Of a DNA stretch of 64,000 nucleotides, positions 23,645 through 32,375 are shown piece after piece; position 1 is the stretch's first letter; every line of letters begins with the position of its first letter. The stretch spans positions 3,220,001-3,284,000 of the forward strand of contig CP054837.1 of assembly GCA_028768525.1 (NCBI GenBank), given 5' to 3'. The DNA comes from Desulfobacter sp. Lineage in GTDB: Bacteria; Desulfobacterota; Desulfobacteria; Desulfobacterales; Desulfobacteraceae. The notes under the pieces are model-generated. The model ran no database searches, was not told the origin of the DNA, and saw only the letters and a list, made by a program, of their open reading frames with translations. A program made the position numbers and the translations under genes.

Positions 23645-24796
23645 ATGGAAAACATTACAGGCGCCCTGGCCGGCATCAAGGTGCTGGATCTCTCCCGGCT
23701 GCTGCCCGGCCCGTTCTGCTCCATGATCCTGGCCGACCACGGGGCCGAGGTCATTGCCATTGAGGACGGGACAAAGCAGGCCGGGGAGATTTTTTTCAAC
23801 GGGGTGAACCGGAACAAGCGGCATATGTCCCTGAACCTGAAAAGCGAAAGGGGCAAGGCGATTTTCTTTCGTCTGGCCAGGACCGCCGACGTGATCCTGG
23901 AAGGGTTCCGGCCCGGGGTGGTGAGCCGCCTGGGCGTGGGCTACGACGCGGTGCGGGCCGTGAATCCCGGCATCGTCTATTGCTCCATCACCGGTTTCGG
24001 CCAGACCGGGCCCCTAAAGGACCGGGTGGGCCATGACGTGAATTTCCTCTGCGAATCGGGCATCCTGGATCTCATGGGAGAATGGGGCAAGCCCCCGGCC
24101 ATCCCAGGGGTGCAGATGGCGGATATCGCCGGCGGCGCCATGAATGCGGCCATCGGCATTCTCCTGGCCCTGGTGGCCCGGAACAATACGGGGACGGGGC
24201 AGTATATCGATATCTCCATGACCGACGGGGTGGCGGGGTTCCTGATTCTGCCCCAGTTTTTTGAGCAGCTTTTCGGCATGCCCCAGCAGCGGTCCAAAGG
24301 CATGCTTTCCCACCGCTTTGCCTGCTACAATACCTATGAAACCCGGGACGGCAATTATTTGGCCCTGGGGGCGGTGGAAGCTGTTTTCTGGCAGCGGCTG
24401 TGCACATTGCTGGACGCCCCGGAATATATCCCGTTGCAGTATGACGAAACCCGGCGGGAGGAGGTCATTGACTGGCTTTCGGATGTGTTTAAAAGCCGGA
24501 CCGCGGCCCACTGGGAGGACCTCCTGGAAGGGGCCGATGTCTGCTGCTCCCGGGTCAAGACCATGGCCGAGGCCATGGACGGCGGCCTGTACCGGTCCCG
24601 GGAAATGGTAGTGGACCTGCCCGGGCATGACGGCAGCACCCTCCCCACCATCGGGGTGCCCGTGAAACTGAGCGCCACCCCGGGGGCTGTCCGGACCCCG
24701 CCGGAATCCTTCGGCCAGAGCACAGAGGCGGTGCTGGCGGAACTGGGCTATACCCGGGAGGAGATTGAGCAGTTCAAACAGGAAAACATCATTTAA
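23645..24796 (+). CDS. Alpha-methylacyl-CoA racemase (CaiB/BaiF family III)
   Basis: A 383-residue family III CoA-transferase-fold protein. Two features favour the racemase over a transferase: GHD (H130-D131) and ADIAGG (D160) stand 30 residues apart, as do the catalytic His126 and Asp156 of alpha-methylacyl-CoA racemase, and the flanking GHDVNFLCESGIL and GTGQYIDISMTDG segments match that subfamily. It would epimerise (2R)-methylacyl-CoA to (2S), the only form acyl-CoA dehydrogenases accept, so its presence points to a methyl-branched substrate such as an isoprenoid acid, a methyl-branched fatty acid or a steroid side chain. GAAGGAAGG precedes the ATG. A CoA-transferase activity remains possible. 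Confidence 0.82.
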   Translation: MENITGALAGIKVLDLSRLLPGPFCSMILADHGAEVIAIEDGTKQAGEIFFNGVNRNKRHMSLNLKSERGKAIFFRLARTADVILEGFRPGVVSRLGVGYDAVRAVNPGIVYCSITGFGQTGPLKDRVGHDVNFLCESGILDLMGEWGKPPAIPGVQMADIAGGAMNAAIGILLALVARNNTGTGQYIDISMTDGVAGFLILPQFFEQLFGMPQQRSKGMLSHRFACYNTYETRDGNYLALGAVEAVFWQRLCTLLDAPEYIPLQYDETRREEVIDWLSDVFKSRTAAHWEDLLEGADVCCSRVKTMAEAMDGGLYRSREMVVDLPGHDGSTLPTIGVPVKLSATPGAVRTPPESFGQSTEAVLAELGYTREEIEQFKQENII

Positions 24797-24814
24797 GCCT
24801 ATAAGGAGCCGACC

Positions 24815-26668
24815 ATGACCCACGTAATCGCCGACCGGCGGGACATTGACTTTGTTCTCTACGAGCAGTTCAGGATCCAGGAAATCTGCAGCCATGAAAA
24901 ATATGCGGACTTCAACAAAAAAACCTTTGACATGATCATCTCAGAGGCCCGGAAACTGGCCGTGAAGGAGATTCTGCCCACACTGCAGGAAGCCGATGAG
25001 ACGGGGGCGGTATTTGAAAACGGCCGGGTAAGGGTGCCCCAATGCTTCAGGCGGCCCTATAAGCTTTTCGTGGAGGGCGAATGGACCGCCATGACCGCCG
25101 ATCCGGAACTGGGGGGCCAGGGCCTGCCCCAGATGATCGCAGCGGCGGCCTCGGAATACCTCTGCGGGGCCAACTACGCCTTCGGCCTTTACGGGTTTGA
25201 GGGCCATGCCGCCGGGCGGATGATCGAGGTCTTCGGCACCGAGCTTCAGAAACAGCTGTTTTTGAAAAAAATGTACTCCGGGGAGTGGGGGGGCACCATG
25301 GACCTCACCGAGCCCGGGGCCGGATCCGATGTGGGGGCGTTGACCACCACGGCGGTGAAAAATGAGGACGGCACCTATTCCATCACCGGCAGCAAGATTT
25401 TCATCACCTCCGGGGAACAGGACCTGGTGGAGAACATCATCCACCCGGTGCTGGCCCGCATCGAAGGGGCGCCGGCCGGGACCCGGGGCATCAGCCTGTT
25501 CATCGTGCCCAAGATCTGGGTGAACGAGGACGGCAGCCTGGGCGGGGACAACGATATCGTTTGCACGGGCATTGAAGAAAAGATGGGGATCCACGGGTCC
25601 GCCACCTGCGCCCTGACCTACGGGTCCAAAGGAGGATGCCGGGGGCTGCTGCTGGGGGAGGAAAACCGCGGCATGAAGGTGATGTTCCAGATGATGAATG
25701 ACGCCCGGCTCATGGTGGCGGCCATCGGCCTCAACTGCGCGGCCGCCTCCTACAGCCACGCCCTGGGATATGCCCGGGAGCGCCTCCAGGGCCGGGCCCT
25801 GGAAAACGCCCTGGATCCCGAGGCCCCCCAGGTCAACATCATCCAGCACCCCGATGTGCGGCGGATGCTGCTGTGGATGAAGGCCCATGTGGAGGCTGTC
25901 CGCTCCATGATCTACTACGGGATTTCCCTGGTGGAAAAAGAAAACCTGGCCCGGGACGAAAAGGACAAGGCCTACCACAAGGGGCTGCTGGACCTGCTGA
26001 CCCCGGTGCTCAAGGCCTATTGCACGGACCGTGGGGTGGAGATCTGCTCCCAGGCCATCCAGGTGTTCGGCGGATACGGCTACACCAAAGACTATCCCGT
26101 GGAGCAGCTGCTGCGGGACGCCCGCATCGCCCCCATCTACGAAGGGACCAACGGCATCCAGGCCATGGATCTTCTGGGCCGCAAGCTGGGCCTCGACCAG
26201 GGCAAGGTTTTCATGAATCTCATGGCTGAAATCCGCAAAACCATCGATTCCGCCAGGGAAGTGCCTGTGCTCAGCCGCCTTGCCGGCGATCTTGAGGCCT
26301 GTGTGAACCGCCTCTCTGAAACGGCTCAGCACATGGGGATGACGGCCATGTCCGAAAAATTCAAAACCGCCTTTGCCCATGCCTGCCCCTTCCTGGATGT
26401 GATGGGGGATGTGGTGGCCGCCTGGATGCTGCTCTGGCGGGCCAACACCGCCGTGGCCCCCCTGGCAAAGCTGACCGGGGAGAAAACCGGTGCCGATCTG
26501 GCCGCCTTCCTGGAAAAAAATAAGGAAGCGGCATTTTACCAGGGCCAGCTCACCACGGCCCGGTATTTTATCCGGTCCATCCTGCCGGTGACCCAGGGGA
26601 AGATGGATGCCATCAAGGCCATGGACGGGGCCGTGGTGGAGATGCCTGAACTGTCCTTTGGGACGTGA
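24815..26668 (+). CDS. Acyl-CoA dehydrogenase, long (about 600-residue) type
   Basis: A 617-residue ACAD, about 220 residues longer than the usual enzyme, like the DmdC/FadE5 group. It is complete in its motifs: MDLTEPGAGSD for the flavin ring, QVFGGYGYTKDYPVEQ for FAD and folding, and IYEGTNGIQ carrying the canonical catalytic Glu. After the core comes an extra C-terminal helical domain (about residues 470-617). As the operon's one self-sufficient ACAD, it probably catalyses the first or a repeated alpha,beta-dehydrogenation, with the other two ACADs serving a different intermediate. No electron-transfer flavoprotein genes are in the window. AAGGAG lies upstream. Last gene of the operon. Confidence 0.88.
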   Translation: MTHVIADRRDIDFVLYEQFRIQEICSHEKYADFNKKTFDMIISEARKLAVKEILPTLQEADETGAVFENGRVRVPQCFRRPYKLFVEGEWTAMTADPELGGQGLPQMIAAAASEYLCGANYAFGLYGFEGHAAGRMIEVFGTELQKQLFLKKMYSGEWGGTMDLTEPGAGSDVGALTTTAVKNEDGTYSITGSKIFITSGEQDLVENIIHPVLARIEGAPAGTRGISLFIVPKIWVNEDGSLGGDNDIVCTGIEEKMGIHGSATCALTYGSKGGCRGLLLGEENRGMKVMFQMMNDARLMVAAIGLNCAAASYSHALGYARERLQGRALENALDPEAPQVNIIQHPDVRRMLLWMKAHVEAVRSMIYYGISLVEKENLARDEKDKAYHKGLLDLLTPVLKAYCTDRGVEICSQAIQVFGGYGYTKDYPVEQLLRDARIAPIYEGTNGIQAMDLLGRKLGLDQGKVFMNLMAEIRKTIDSAREVPVLSRLAGDLEACVNRLSETAQHMGMTAMSEKFKTAFAHACPFLDVMGDVVAAWMLLWRANTAVAPLAKLTGEKTGADLAAFLEKNKEAAFYQGQLTTARYFIRSILPVTQGKMDAIKAMDGAVVEMPELSFGT

Positions 26669-26693
26669 TGTTCAGCAGCTTTTTTTCAGTATA

Positions 26694-26731
26694 TTAATTC
26701 CCCGGGGGCGTGCCATCCCCCGGGGGATTAA
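26694..26731 (+). terminator. Strong hairpin after the acyl-CoA operon
   Basis: A 15-base inverted repeat (TTAATTCCCCGGGGG and its near-complement, 14 of 15 pairing) with an eight-base loop starts 26 bases past the last stop. No U-run follows, so it may act as a stabilising or factor-dependent end, or as an operator for the next gene, rather than an intrinsic terminator. Confidence 0.45.
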
Positions 26732-26868
26732 TCCGCCGGATTTCCGAAAACAGCCTTTCTGGTCCGGCATCTCCGGGCCGGGGGAATCCTGGTGCCCCGG
26801 CCCGGAACAAAAAAACAGGTCCGCTCCCCTGTGAATCCGGCCTAACCCGTATTGAAACCGGCGGCGGA

Positions 26869-29800
26869 ATGTCCTATAACCGGTTCATGTCAATTCTAAG
26901 GTCCAAATTAATTCCTCCCGTTCCGGGCAATACCCTGTCCCGAAACAGATTGGCCGATGGGTTTATCTCCTCTGACGATATCACCCTGACCCAGATCGTT
27001 GCCGGTGCCGGGTTCGGGAAGACCACCCTGGCCGCCCAGATGCTGGCGGCATCGGAAACCAGAACGGCATGGTACCGCCTGGATGAATTCGACCGGGATT
27101 TTTCATTGTTCATGACCTATATGACAAAGGCCCTGGAAGCCGCGTTTCCCGGTTCGGACCTGAAGCTGCCCCCGCCGCCGTCGCCGGCCATGCCGGCCGG
27201 AAAGCAGAAACGCTGGCTGCTGGAGTGGACTGCGGCCCTGGATGCCGGCATCCCCGGAAACTGTGTCATCGTGCTGGACGACTACCATCTTGTTGAAGGG
27301 GAGATCAACACGGCGGTTGAATTTATTCTGGACCGCCTGCCCCGGGGGACCTCCCTGATGCTCATCAGCCGCCGGCCGCCCGGATTGAAGATCTCCCGGC
27401 TCAGGGCCGGCCGGCGGGTGTTGGATATCCATGAAAAGGACCTGGCCTTTACCGAGGAAGAGACCCGGCGGTTTTTCACAGAGGCCGGCAGCAGCCGTTT
27501 CCCGGACCCGTCGGCCCTGGGGGCCATCCACAAAAAAACCCAGGGGTGGGCGGCGGGCCTGGTGCTGTTTTCCTGTGCCATGGGGACCCAGCGGTTAAAA
27601 GACATCAGCAAGGATTTGGGCCGGCTGCCCGAATCCCGGACCCATGTGTTCGATTACCTGGAAGAGAATATCTTTGAGGCCCAGTCCCCGGAACGCCAGG
27701 CATTCATGGTCAAAACTGCCGTTCTGGAGTTCATGGATACGGATTTCTGCGACGGGGTTCTGGGGATCCGGGAGTCGGGAGATATTTTCAGGGAAATGGC
27801 GTCTCAACACCTCATGGTCTTCCCCGTTGACGGCAGCGAAACCGGATTTTACTACCACCATCTGTTCAGGGATTTTCTCCGGGCAAAGGCGGCGGAGGTG
27901 CTGGGCCCGGAAACCCTGGGCCGGGTCCATCTGGCTGCCGCCACCATACTGGCCGGGCAACAGCATCCCCTGGCCCTTCATCACTATATCGAGGCCGGGG
28001 ATTATGCGGCTGCCGCCGGTATGCTGTCGGACCTGGAAGTCCAGTTCCTGCTCAAGGGACAGATGCCCTTTGTCAAGGAATGCCTGGAGCGGATCCCGGC
28101 CCGGATACGGGCGGCCCAGCCCCAGATCCTGTTTATGTCCGCCAAGCAGGCCTCCTATTACGGCCGGCCGGACAGGGCCATTGAGAGCCTGATATCAGCC
28201 CGCCGGCTTTTTCTGGAACAGGAAGAACCGGAACAGGCCGTAAAATGCCTGGCCGATCTGGGGGCCCAGTATTATTATACGGGCTGCATTCCCGAGGCAA
28301 AAGGATTGATGGAGCAGGTGCTTTCTGGGATCCGGCCGGATTCTCCCACCTATATTCTGGTCATGACCTATTTGGTTTTTTTCGCCGGGGTGCTGGGTGA
28401 GATTGAATTATCAGAAAAATATGAATCCGACGCCAGGGAAGTGGTGGGGCTTTACCCGGAACCCCAGCGGCGGGCTGCGGAAATCCTTATCGGCACCTCG
28501 GTGACCTACCGCCTTTATATCACCGGGGAAATGCTGAAATCCTCCCGGTTGAACCAATGGCTCGTCAAAGAAAGCAAGCGGACCGGATTTGCCGCCTGCC
28601 TGCCCCTGGCCTATTACCAGAGTGCGACCACTGACTATTACCTGGGACGCTATGAGGCCGGGGCGGCCAACGCCCGGGAGGGGATCCGGACGGCGGAGCA
28701 GATCCACCTCAGGGACAGCCAGAAGGGGTGGATTTACCTGGCATGGGCGGAAAACTGCATGGGGCTGGAACAATGGAAGCGGGCCGGGGCCCTGGTCCGC
28801 AGGGGGCTGGAGATTTTCCAGGGGCCGGGCAACCGGTGGGGGGAGGCCAATGCCCTGAATGTGCTGGCCCGGCTGTCCATGCGGCACCACCGCCTGTCTG
28901 AAGCAGAAGAATACATCGACCGGGCCCTGGGGGTGATCCGGGACCGGGGCATAGACTTTCCCATGGCCATCGTCCAGCTGACCCGGGCCCGTATCCTGTT
29001 CTGCCGGAAGGATTACCAGGGGGCATTGGCGGTATTGGCGCCCCTGGAGGCGGCCCTGGAAAAGGCTGCCCATTATCAGGGGCTGGCCCGGCTGCTGACG
29101 GCAAAATGCCGAATTGCCCTGGGAAAAGCCGGCCCCGAGGCATACGACATGGCGGTGGAGCGCATTCGCCGTTTTGGCGGGAAAGCCGGCTGGGCGGACT
29201 GGGCTGAAAGCTGCATCCTCTCCCATGATCTCCAGGAGGAAAAGAAAATCCAAAGGGTGCCGGCCTGCCGGGCCAAGGCTCCGGAATCGGGAGACCAGCC
29301 CGGGGGGCTGAGGATTCAACTGCTGGGGCGGTTCCAACTGGCCGTGGGGGACCGGGAGATCCGCCCCGACGACTGGACCCACGCCAATGCCCTTCATCTG
29401 TTTAAATACCTGGCCGCCCACCGGGACAAGGGCTACCTGCCCAAAGACCTGTTGATGGAGGTGCTCTGGCCGGAACAGGACGCCCGCCGGACCGCAAAGC
29501 GGTTTAATGTGGCCACCAGCCGGCTGCGCAAAATTCTGGAACCCAACCTGCCTCCCAGGGCCAGGTCCGCCTATATTCTCCGCCGGCGGGACCAGTACCG
29601 CCTCAGCCTGGGGCCGGGGGGCTCCTGCGACCTGGAGCGCTTTCTTTTCCATGCCGGGGCCGCCCGCACCCAGGACGGGGCTGATCCCGGCGCCCGGGAA
29701 GGCCACTGCCTTGAGGCCGCCGCCCAATACCGGGGTCCCTTTCTGGAAGACACCCTTTACGAAGACTGGTGCAACCGGAAACGGGAGGCAATGACCATGG

Positions 29801-30072
29801 AATACTGCCGCATTCTCAGGCAGTTGATCCGCTGCTGCCAAGACCGCGGGGATTGGGAGGGGATGGTGAAATGGACCCGGACCGGCCTTGGGGCGGACCC
29901 CTTTGACGAAGCCATGCACCAGACCCTGATGTCCGCATACGCCGGCCTGGGGCAGTATGACCGGGTGGCCCGGTGCTATGAACACTGCCGCCGCCAAATG
30001 GAAAGCATGGACTGCCGGGTGAGCCCCAAAACCCGGATGCTCTTCAGCGATATCATGTCCCGTCAACTCTGA
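26869..30072 (+). CDS. STAND-type regulator with C-terminal winged helix and BTAD domain (SARP-like)
   Basis: A transcriptional regulator of 1067 residues from the ATG at 26869 (MSYNRFMSILRSK); an upstream in-frame ATG at 26710 falls inside the operon hairpin and its added 53 residues look non-coding. Order of parts: MalT-like ATPase with Walker A AGAGFGKTTLAAQ near residue 43; Walker B-like VIVLDDYHLV; TPR-like helical repeats through the middle; then from about residue 820 an OmpR-type winged helix (LRIQLLGRFQLAVGDREI...LLMEVLWPEQDARRTAKRF) and a bacterial transcriptional activation domain. This is the plan of large SARP regulators better known from actinomycetes. Three 11-bp-spaced heptamers 75 bases past the stop, at the next gene's promoter, are a plausible target. 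Confidence 0.86.
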   Translation: MSYNRFMSILRSKLIPPVPGNTLSRNRLADGFISSDDITLTQIVAGAGFGKTTLAAQMLAASETRTAWYRLDEFDRDFSLFMTYMTKALEAAFPGSDLKLPPPPSPAMPAGKQKRWLLEWTAALDAGIPGNCVIVLDDYHLVEGEINTAVEFILDRLPRGTSLMLISRRPPGLKISRLRAGRRVLDIHEKDLAFTEEETRRFFTEAGSSRFPDPSALGAIHKKTQGWAAGLVLFSCAMGTQRLKDISKDLGRLPESRTHVFDYLEENIFEAQSPERQAFMVKTAVLEFMDTDFCDGVLGIRESGDIFREMASQHLMVFPVDGSETGFYYHHLFRDFLRAKAAEVLGPETLGRVHLAAATILAGQQHPLALHHYIEAGDYAAAAGMLSDLEVQFLLKGQMPFVKECLERIPARIRAAQPQILFMSAKQASYYGRPDRAIESLISARRLFLEQEEPEQAVKCLADLGAQYYYTGCIPEAKGLMEQVLSGIRPDSPTYILVMTYLVFFAGVLGEIELSEKYESDAREVVGLYPEPQRRAAEILIGTSVTYRLYITGEMLKSSRLNQWLVKESKRTGFAACLPLAYYQSATTDYYLGRYEAGAANAREGIRTAEQIHLRDSQKGWIYLAWAENCMGLEQWKRAGALVRRGLEIFQGPGNRWGEANALNVLARLSMRHHRLSEAEEYIDRALGVIRDRGIDFPMAIVQLTRARILFCRKDYQGALAVLAPLEAALEKAAHYQGLARLLTAKCRIALGKAGPEAYDMAVERIRRFGGKAGWADWAESCILSHDLQEEKKIQRVPACRAKAPESGDQPGGLRIQLLGRFQLAVGDREIRPDDWTHANALHLFKYLAAHRDKGYLPKDLLMEVLWPEQDARRTAKRFNVATSRLRKILEPNLPPRARSAYILRRRDQYRLSLGPGGSCDLERFLFHAGAARTQDGADPGAREGHCLEAAAQYRGPFLEDTLYEDWCNRKREAMTMEYCRILRQLIRCCQDRGDWEGMVKWTRTGLGADPFDEAMHQTLMSAYAGLGQYDRVARCYEHCRRQMESMDCRVSPKTRMLFSDIMSRQL

Positions 30073-30086
30073 TTGCCCCAACCTAG

Positions 30087-30120
30087 GGACGTCCGATGCA
30101 TTCGGAGGTCCGTTTCTTTA
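30087..30120 (+). terminator. Intrinsic terminator of the SARP-like regulator gene
   Basis: Stem GGACGTCCGA / TCGGAGGTCC (9 of 10 pairs) with a five-base loop at 30087-30111, followed by a T-rich run continuing to about 30140. It begins 14 bases after the stop codon. Confidence 0.65.
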
Positions 30121-30146
30121 GGTTTATCTTCTTTTTTTCCTGCCGA

Positions 30147-30190
30147 TTCAGTCCGGATTTAGTCTGAATTTAGTCCCTGTCTCATATAAG
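30147..30190 (+). promoter_or_regulatory. SARP-type promoter: three heptamers at 11-bp spacing plus -10
   Basis: TTCAGTC (30147), TTTAGTC (30158) and TTTAGTC (30169) are spaced exactly 11 bases apart. A -10-like TATAAG sits at 30185-30190, nine bases past the last repeat (ATATAA would give eight). SARP activators are known to bind heptamer direct repeats at 11 or 22 bp ending about 8 bp before the -10. The gene just upstream encodes a SARP-like protein and the gene downstream is the DsrP-like one. Confidence 0.62.
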
Positions 30191-30259
30191 TGTGCCCATG
30201 GCGCCGGTCTTTGGCAGCCGGAGGCCGTATCCGATGACAAGAATTGAAAGGAAATACCT

Positions 30260-31432
30260 ATGCTGGAACTCGCGTTGAAGGGAAACCGGGCGTATTGGAT
30301 GTGGATGGGGGGCTTGGTTCTGGTCATGGCCGCAGGTTTTGTGTTTTATCTGGACCAATGGGAACACGGACTGATGGTCACCAACCAGAGCCGGGACGTT
30401 TCCTGGGGGTTTTACACGGCCCAGATGACCTTTCTGGTGGGGGTGGCCGCCGGCGGGGTGATGCTGGTGCTTCCCTATTACCTCCATGATTATAAGGTGT
30501 TCGGCCGGATTACCATTCTGGGGGAATTCCTTGCCGTGGCATCAATGGTCATGTGCCTGACCTACCTGCTGGTCCACCTGGGCCAGCCCACCCGGGCCCT
30601 GAATATCTTTTTGTATCCCACCCCCTGGTCCATGCTGTTCTGGGACGGGAATGTGCTCACGGGCTACCTCATCCTGAACATTATCATCGGCTGGAAGGTC
30701 ATTGAAGCCGAGTACAACGGAACGGCGCCCCCGGCCTGGGTAAAACCCCTGGTTTACCTCTCCATTCCAATGGCCTTTTCCATCCATACCATGACCGCAT
30801 TTATTTATTGCGGGCTTCCGGGGCGGGGATTCTGGCTCACGGCGATTCTGGCGCCCAGATTTTTGGCCTCCGCCTTTGCCTCGGGGCCGGCCCTGCTCAT
30901 TCTTCTGGCCATGGTCATCCGAAGGGTCACCCCCTTTGACGCCGGTGAAAAGGCGATCCAGTCCCTGGCCGTCATTGCAGCCTACGGGCTCTGTGCCAAC
31001 CTGTTTTTCATGATTTGCGAGGTCTTTGTGGTCTTTTATTCGGCCATTCCCGCCCACACGGCCCATTTTACCTACCTGTACGCGGGGCTCCACGGAAAGA
31101 ACGGCATGGTCCCCTGGATGTGGACCTCGGTGTTTTTAATGGTGACGGCGGCCTGCCTCCTGCTGATTCCGTCTTTGCGGAAGAGCCCGCCCCTGCTGGC
31201 CCTGGCCGCCGTCTTCCTCTTTTGCGGCACATGGATCGACAAGGGGATGGGGATGATTTCCGGGGGGTTTGTTCCCTCCCCCCTCCACCATGTCACCGAG
31301 TACTTTCCCAGCGGCCATGAACTTGTTATCTCCGCAGGGGTCACCGCCATGGGGCTGTTTATTCTCACCCTTCTCTATAAAATTACGATTTCCGTCAAGG
31401 TGTGGAATCACCGGGGCGGCCAGGGCGGGTAA
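30260..31432 (+). CDS. dsrP: DsrP/NrfD-family integral membrane quinol-interacting protein (orphan)
   Basis: A 390-residue polytopic membrane protein with about ten helices. The start MLELALKGNRAYWMWM, the segment SRDVSWGFYTAQMTFLVGVAAG, PYYLHDYKVFGRITILGEFLAVAS and LPGRGFWLTAILAPRFLASAF are all in the style of DsrP, the NrfD-family subunit of the DsrMKJOP complex that exchanges electrons with the menaquinone pool in sulfate reducers. No dsrM, K, J or O is nearby, so it is either a displaced subunit, a second copy, or a relative with another partner. AAAGGA lies before the ATG. Its promoter region carries SARP-like heptamers, suggesting dedicated control by the regulator upstream. Family sure; exact subunit name less so. 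Confidence 0.75.
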   Translation: MLELALKGNRAYWMWMGGLVLVMAAGFVFYLDQWEHGLMVTNQSRDVSWGFYTAQMTFLVGVAAGGVMLVLPYYLHDYKVFGRITILGEFLAVASMVMCLTYLLVHLGQPTRALNIFLYPTPWSMLFWDGNVLTGYLILNIIIGWKVIEAEYNGTAPPAWVKPLVYLSIPMAFSIHTMTAFIYCGLPGRGFWLTAILAPRFLASAFASGPALLILLAMVIRRVTPFDAGEKAIQSLAVIAAYGLCANLFFMICEVFVVFYSAIPAHTAHFTYLYAGLHGKNGMVPWMWTSVFLMVTAACLLLIPSLRKSPPLLALAAVFLFCGTWIDKGMGMISGGFVPSPLHHVTEYFPSGHELVISAGVTAMGLFILTLLYKITISVKVWNHRGGQGG

Positions 31433-31476
31433 CCAATGCCCGTCTTGTTTTTCTGCCATGGAGAACCTGGCAGGGG

Positions 31477-31498
31477 CGAGGGGCCGGACGGCCCCTCG
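31477..31498. terminator. Hairpin between convergent genes
   Basis: Perfect ten-base arms CGAGGGGCCG / CGGCCCCTCG with a two-base loop, between the ends of the DsrP-like gene and the tupA-like gene. A second weaker stem (CTGCC...GGCAG) is at 31453-31473. No clear U-run, so bidirectional termination is a guess. Confidence 0.4.
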
Positions 31499-31511
31499 AA
31501 GCCTTCAGATT

Positions 31512-32375
31512 CTAATGGTCGTACTGCTTGGCGTAAACGGCGTCGTTGTACATGGCTTCACCGTACAGGGTTTTGCCGTAATCCCGGATCAGAGACTGGC
31601 CCTTTTCAGACCCCAGGAAATCGATGAATGCGGCAGCCGCCGGCTGGGCTTGGGTGGCGCCGGCCGGCTGGCACAGCCCGTGGTAGGTGTTGATGAGCAT
31701 GGGGTCGCCTTTGAACAGCACCTTGAGGTTGTCCAGCCCCTTTTTGCCCGCCACCCAGGTGGAGGAGTCGGTCATGAAGTAGCCGTTGACTGCATTGGCC
31801 TTTTTCAGGGTGGCCATCATGAAATCCTTGGTGATGATGTACCAGTCGCCCCGGGGCTGGACACCGGCTTTTTTCCATACGGCCAATTCCTTTTTATTGG
31901 TGCCCGAGTTGTCCCCCCGGGAGAGGAAATTGGCTCCGGCCTTGGCGATTCTGGCATAGGCATCGGCGGCGGATGTGGCCGAGGCGATACCGGCGGGATC
32001 GTTTTTCGGCCCCACAATATAAAATTCATTGGATCCGATCAGGGAGCGTTTCACGGCCCAGCCATCTGCCACGGCTTTTTTCTCGGCGGCCGGGGCGTGG
32101 ACCATGATGGCATCCACCTCTTTATTTTTCAGCAGCTTCAGGGATTTGCCTGAACCGGCCTTTACCCAGCACATGGTGGTGTTGTGGGTGGCGTTGAATG
32201 TATCGGCCAGTTCCTTGAGCAGGCCCAGTTCCCCGGGGCTGCCCGTGGCCAGTCGGAAAACTTGGTCAGCGGTGCCGTAGGAGGCTTTGCACGGGCCGGC
32301 CAGCCCGTTCCCGGTGAAAAAGGCAAATGCCAGGATGGAAAACACAATCGTCAGTTTCAGTTTTAAATCTCGCAT
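31512..32375 (-). CDS. tupA: TupA-like tungstate ABC transporter substrate-binding protein
   Basis: A 287-residue periplasmic protein from the ATG at 32375, which has AAAGGAAAG upstream; the longer in-frame start adds 22 residues without a signal-peptide character. Signal peptide: LKLKLTIVFSILAFAFFTGNGLA. The mature sequence shows TupA landmarks: ATGSPGELGLLKELADTF, VDAIMVHAPAAEKK, and SRGDNSGTNKKE, which forms part of the oxyanion pocket. Tungstate is needed for W-dependent formate dehydrogenases and aldehyde oxidoreductases. No tupB or tupC gene is nearby, so the permease must be elsewhere. A perfect 13-base-arm palindrome lies upstream. Confidence 0.82.
   Translation of the reverse strand: MRDLKLKLTIVFSILAFAFFTGNGLAGPCKASYGTADQVFRLATGSPGELGLLKELADTFNATHNTTMCWVKAGSGKSLKLLKNKEVDAIMVHAPAAEKKAVADGWAVKRSLIGSNEFYIVGPKNDPAGIASATSAADAYARIAKAGANFLSRGDNSGTNKKELAVWKKAGVQPRGDWYIITKDFMMATLKKANAVNGYFMTDSSTWVAGKKGLDNLKVLFKGDPMLINTYHGLCQPAGATQAQPAAAAFIDFLGSEKGQSLIRDYGKTLYGEAMYNDAVYAKQYDH

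Noticed and set aside
24941..26380. Antisense open frame (479 codons) opposite the long ACAD
   Set aside because: No ribosome site or domain; overlaps a complete ACAD.
26710..26868. N-terminal extension of the SARP-like regulator
   Set aside because: Begins inside a hairpin, reads as Pro/Gly/Arg-rich non-domain sequence, and has no ribosome site.
28411..30081. Long antisense open frame (556 codons) opposite the SARP-like gene
   Set aside because: Pro/Gly-rich composition typical of antisense reading in GC-rich DNA; the opposite strand has clear domains.
31269..32153. Plus-strand frame across the tupA-like gene
   Set aside because: Shadow of a well-supported minus-strand gene with signal peptide and SRGDNSGT motif.
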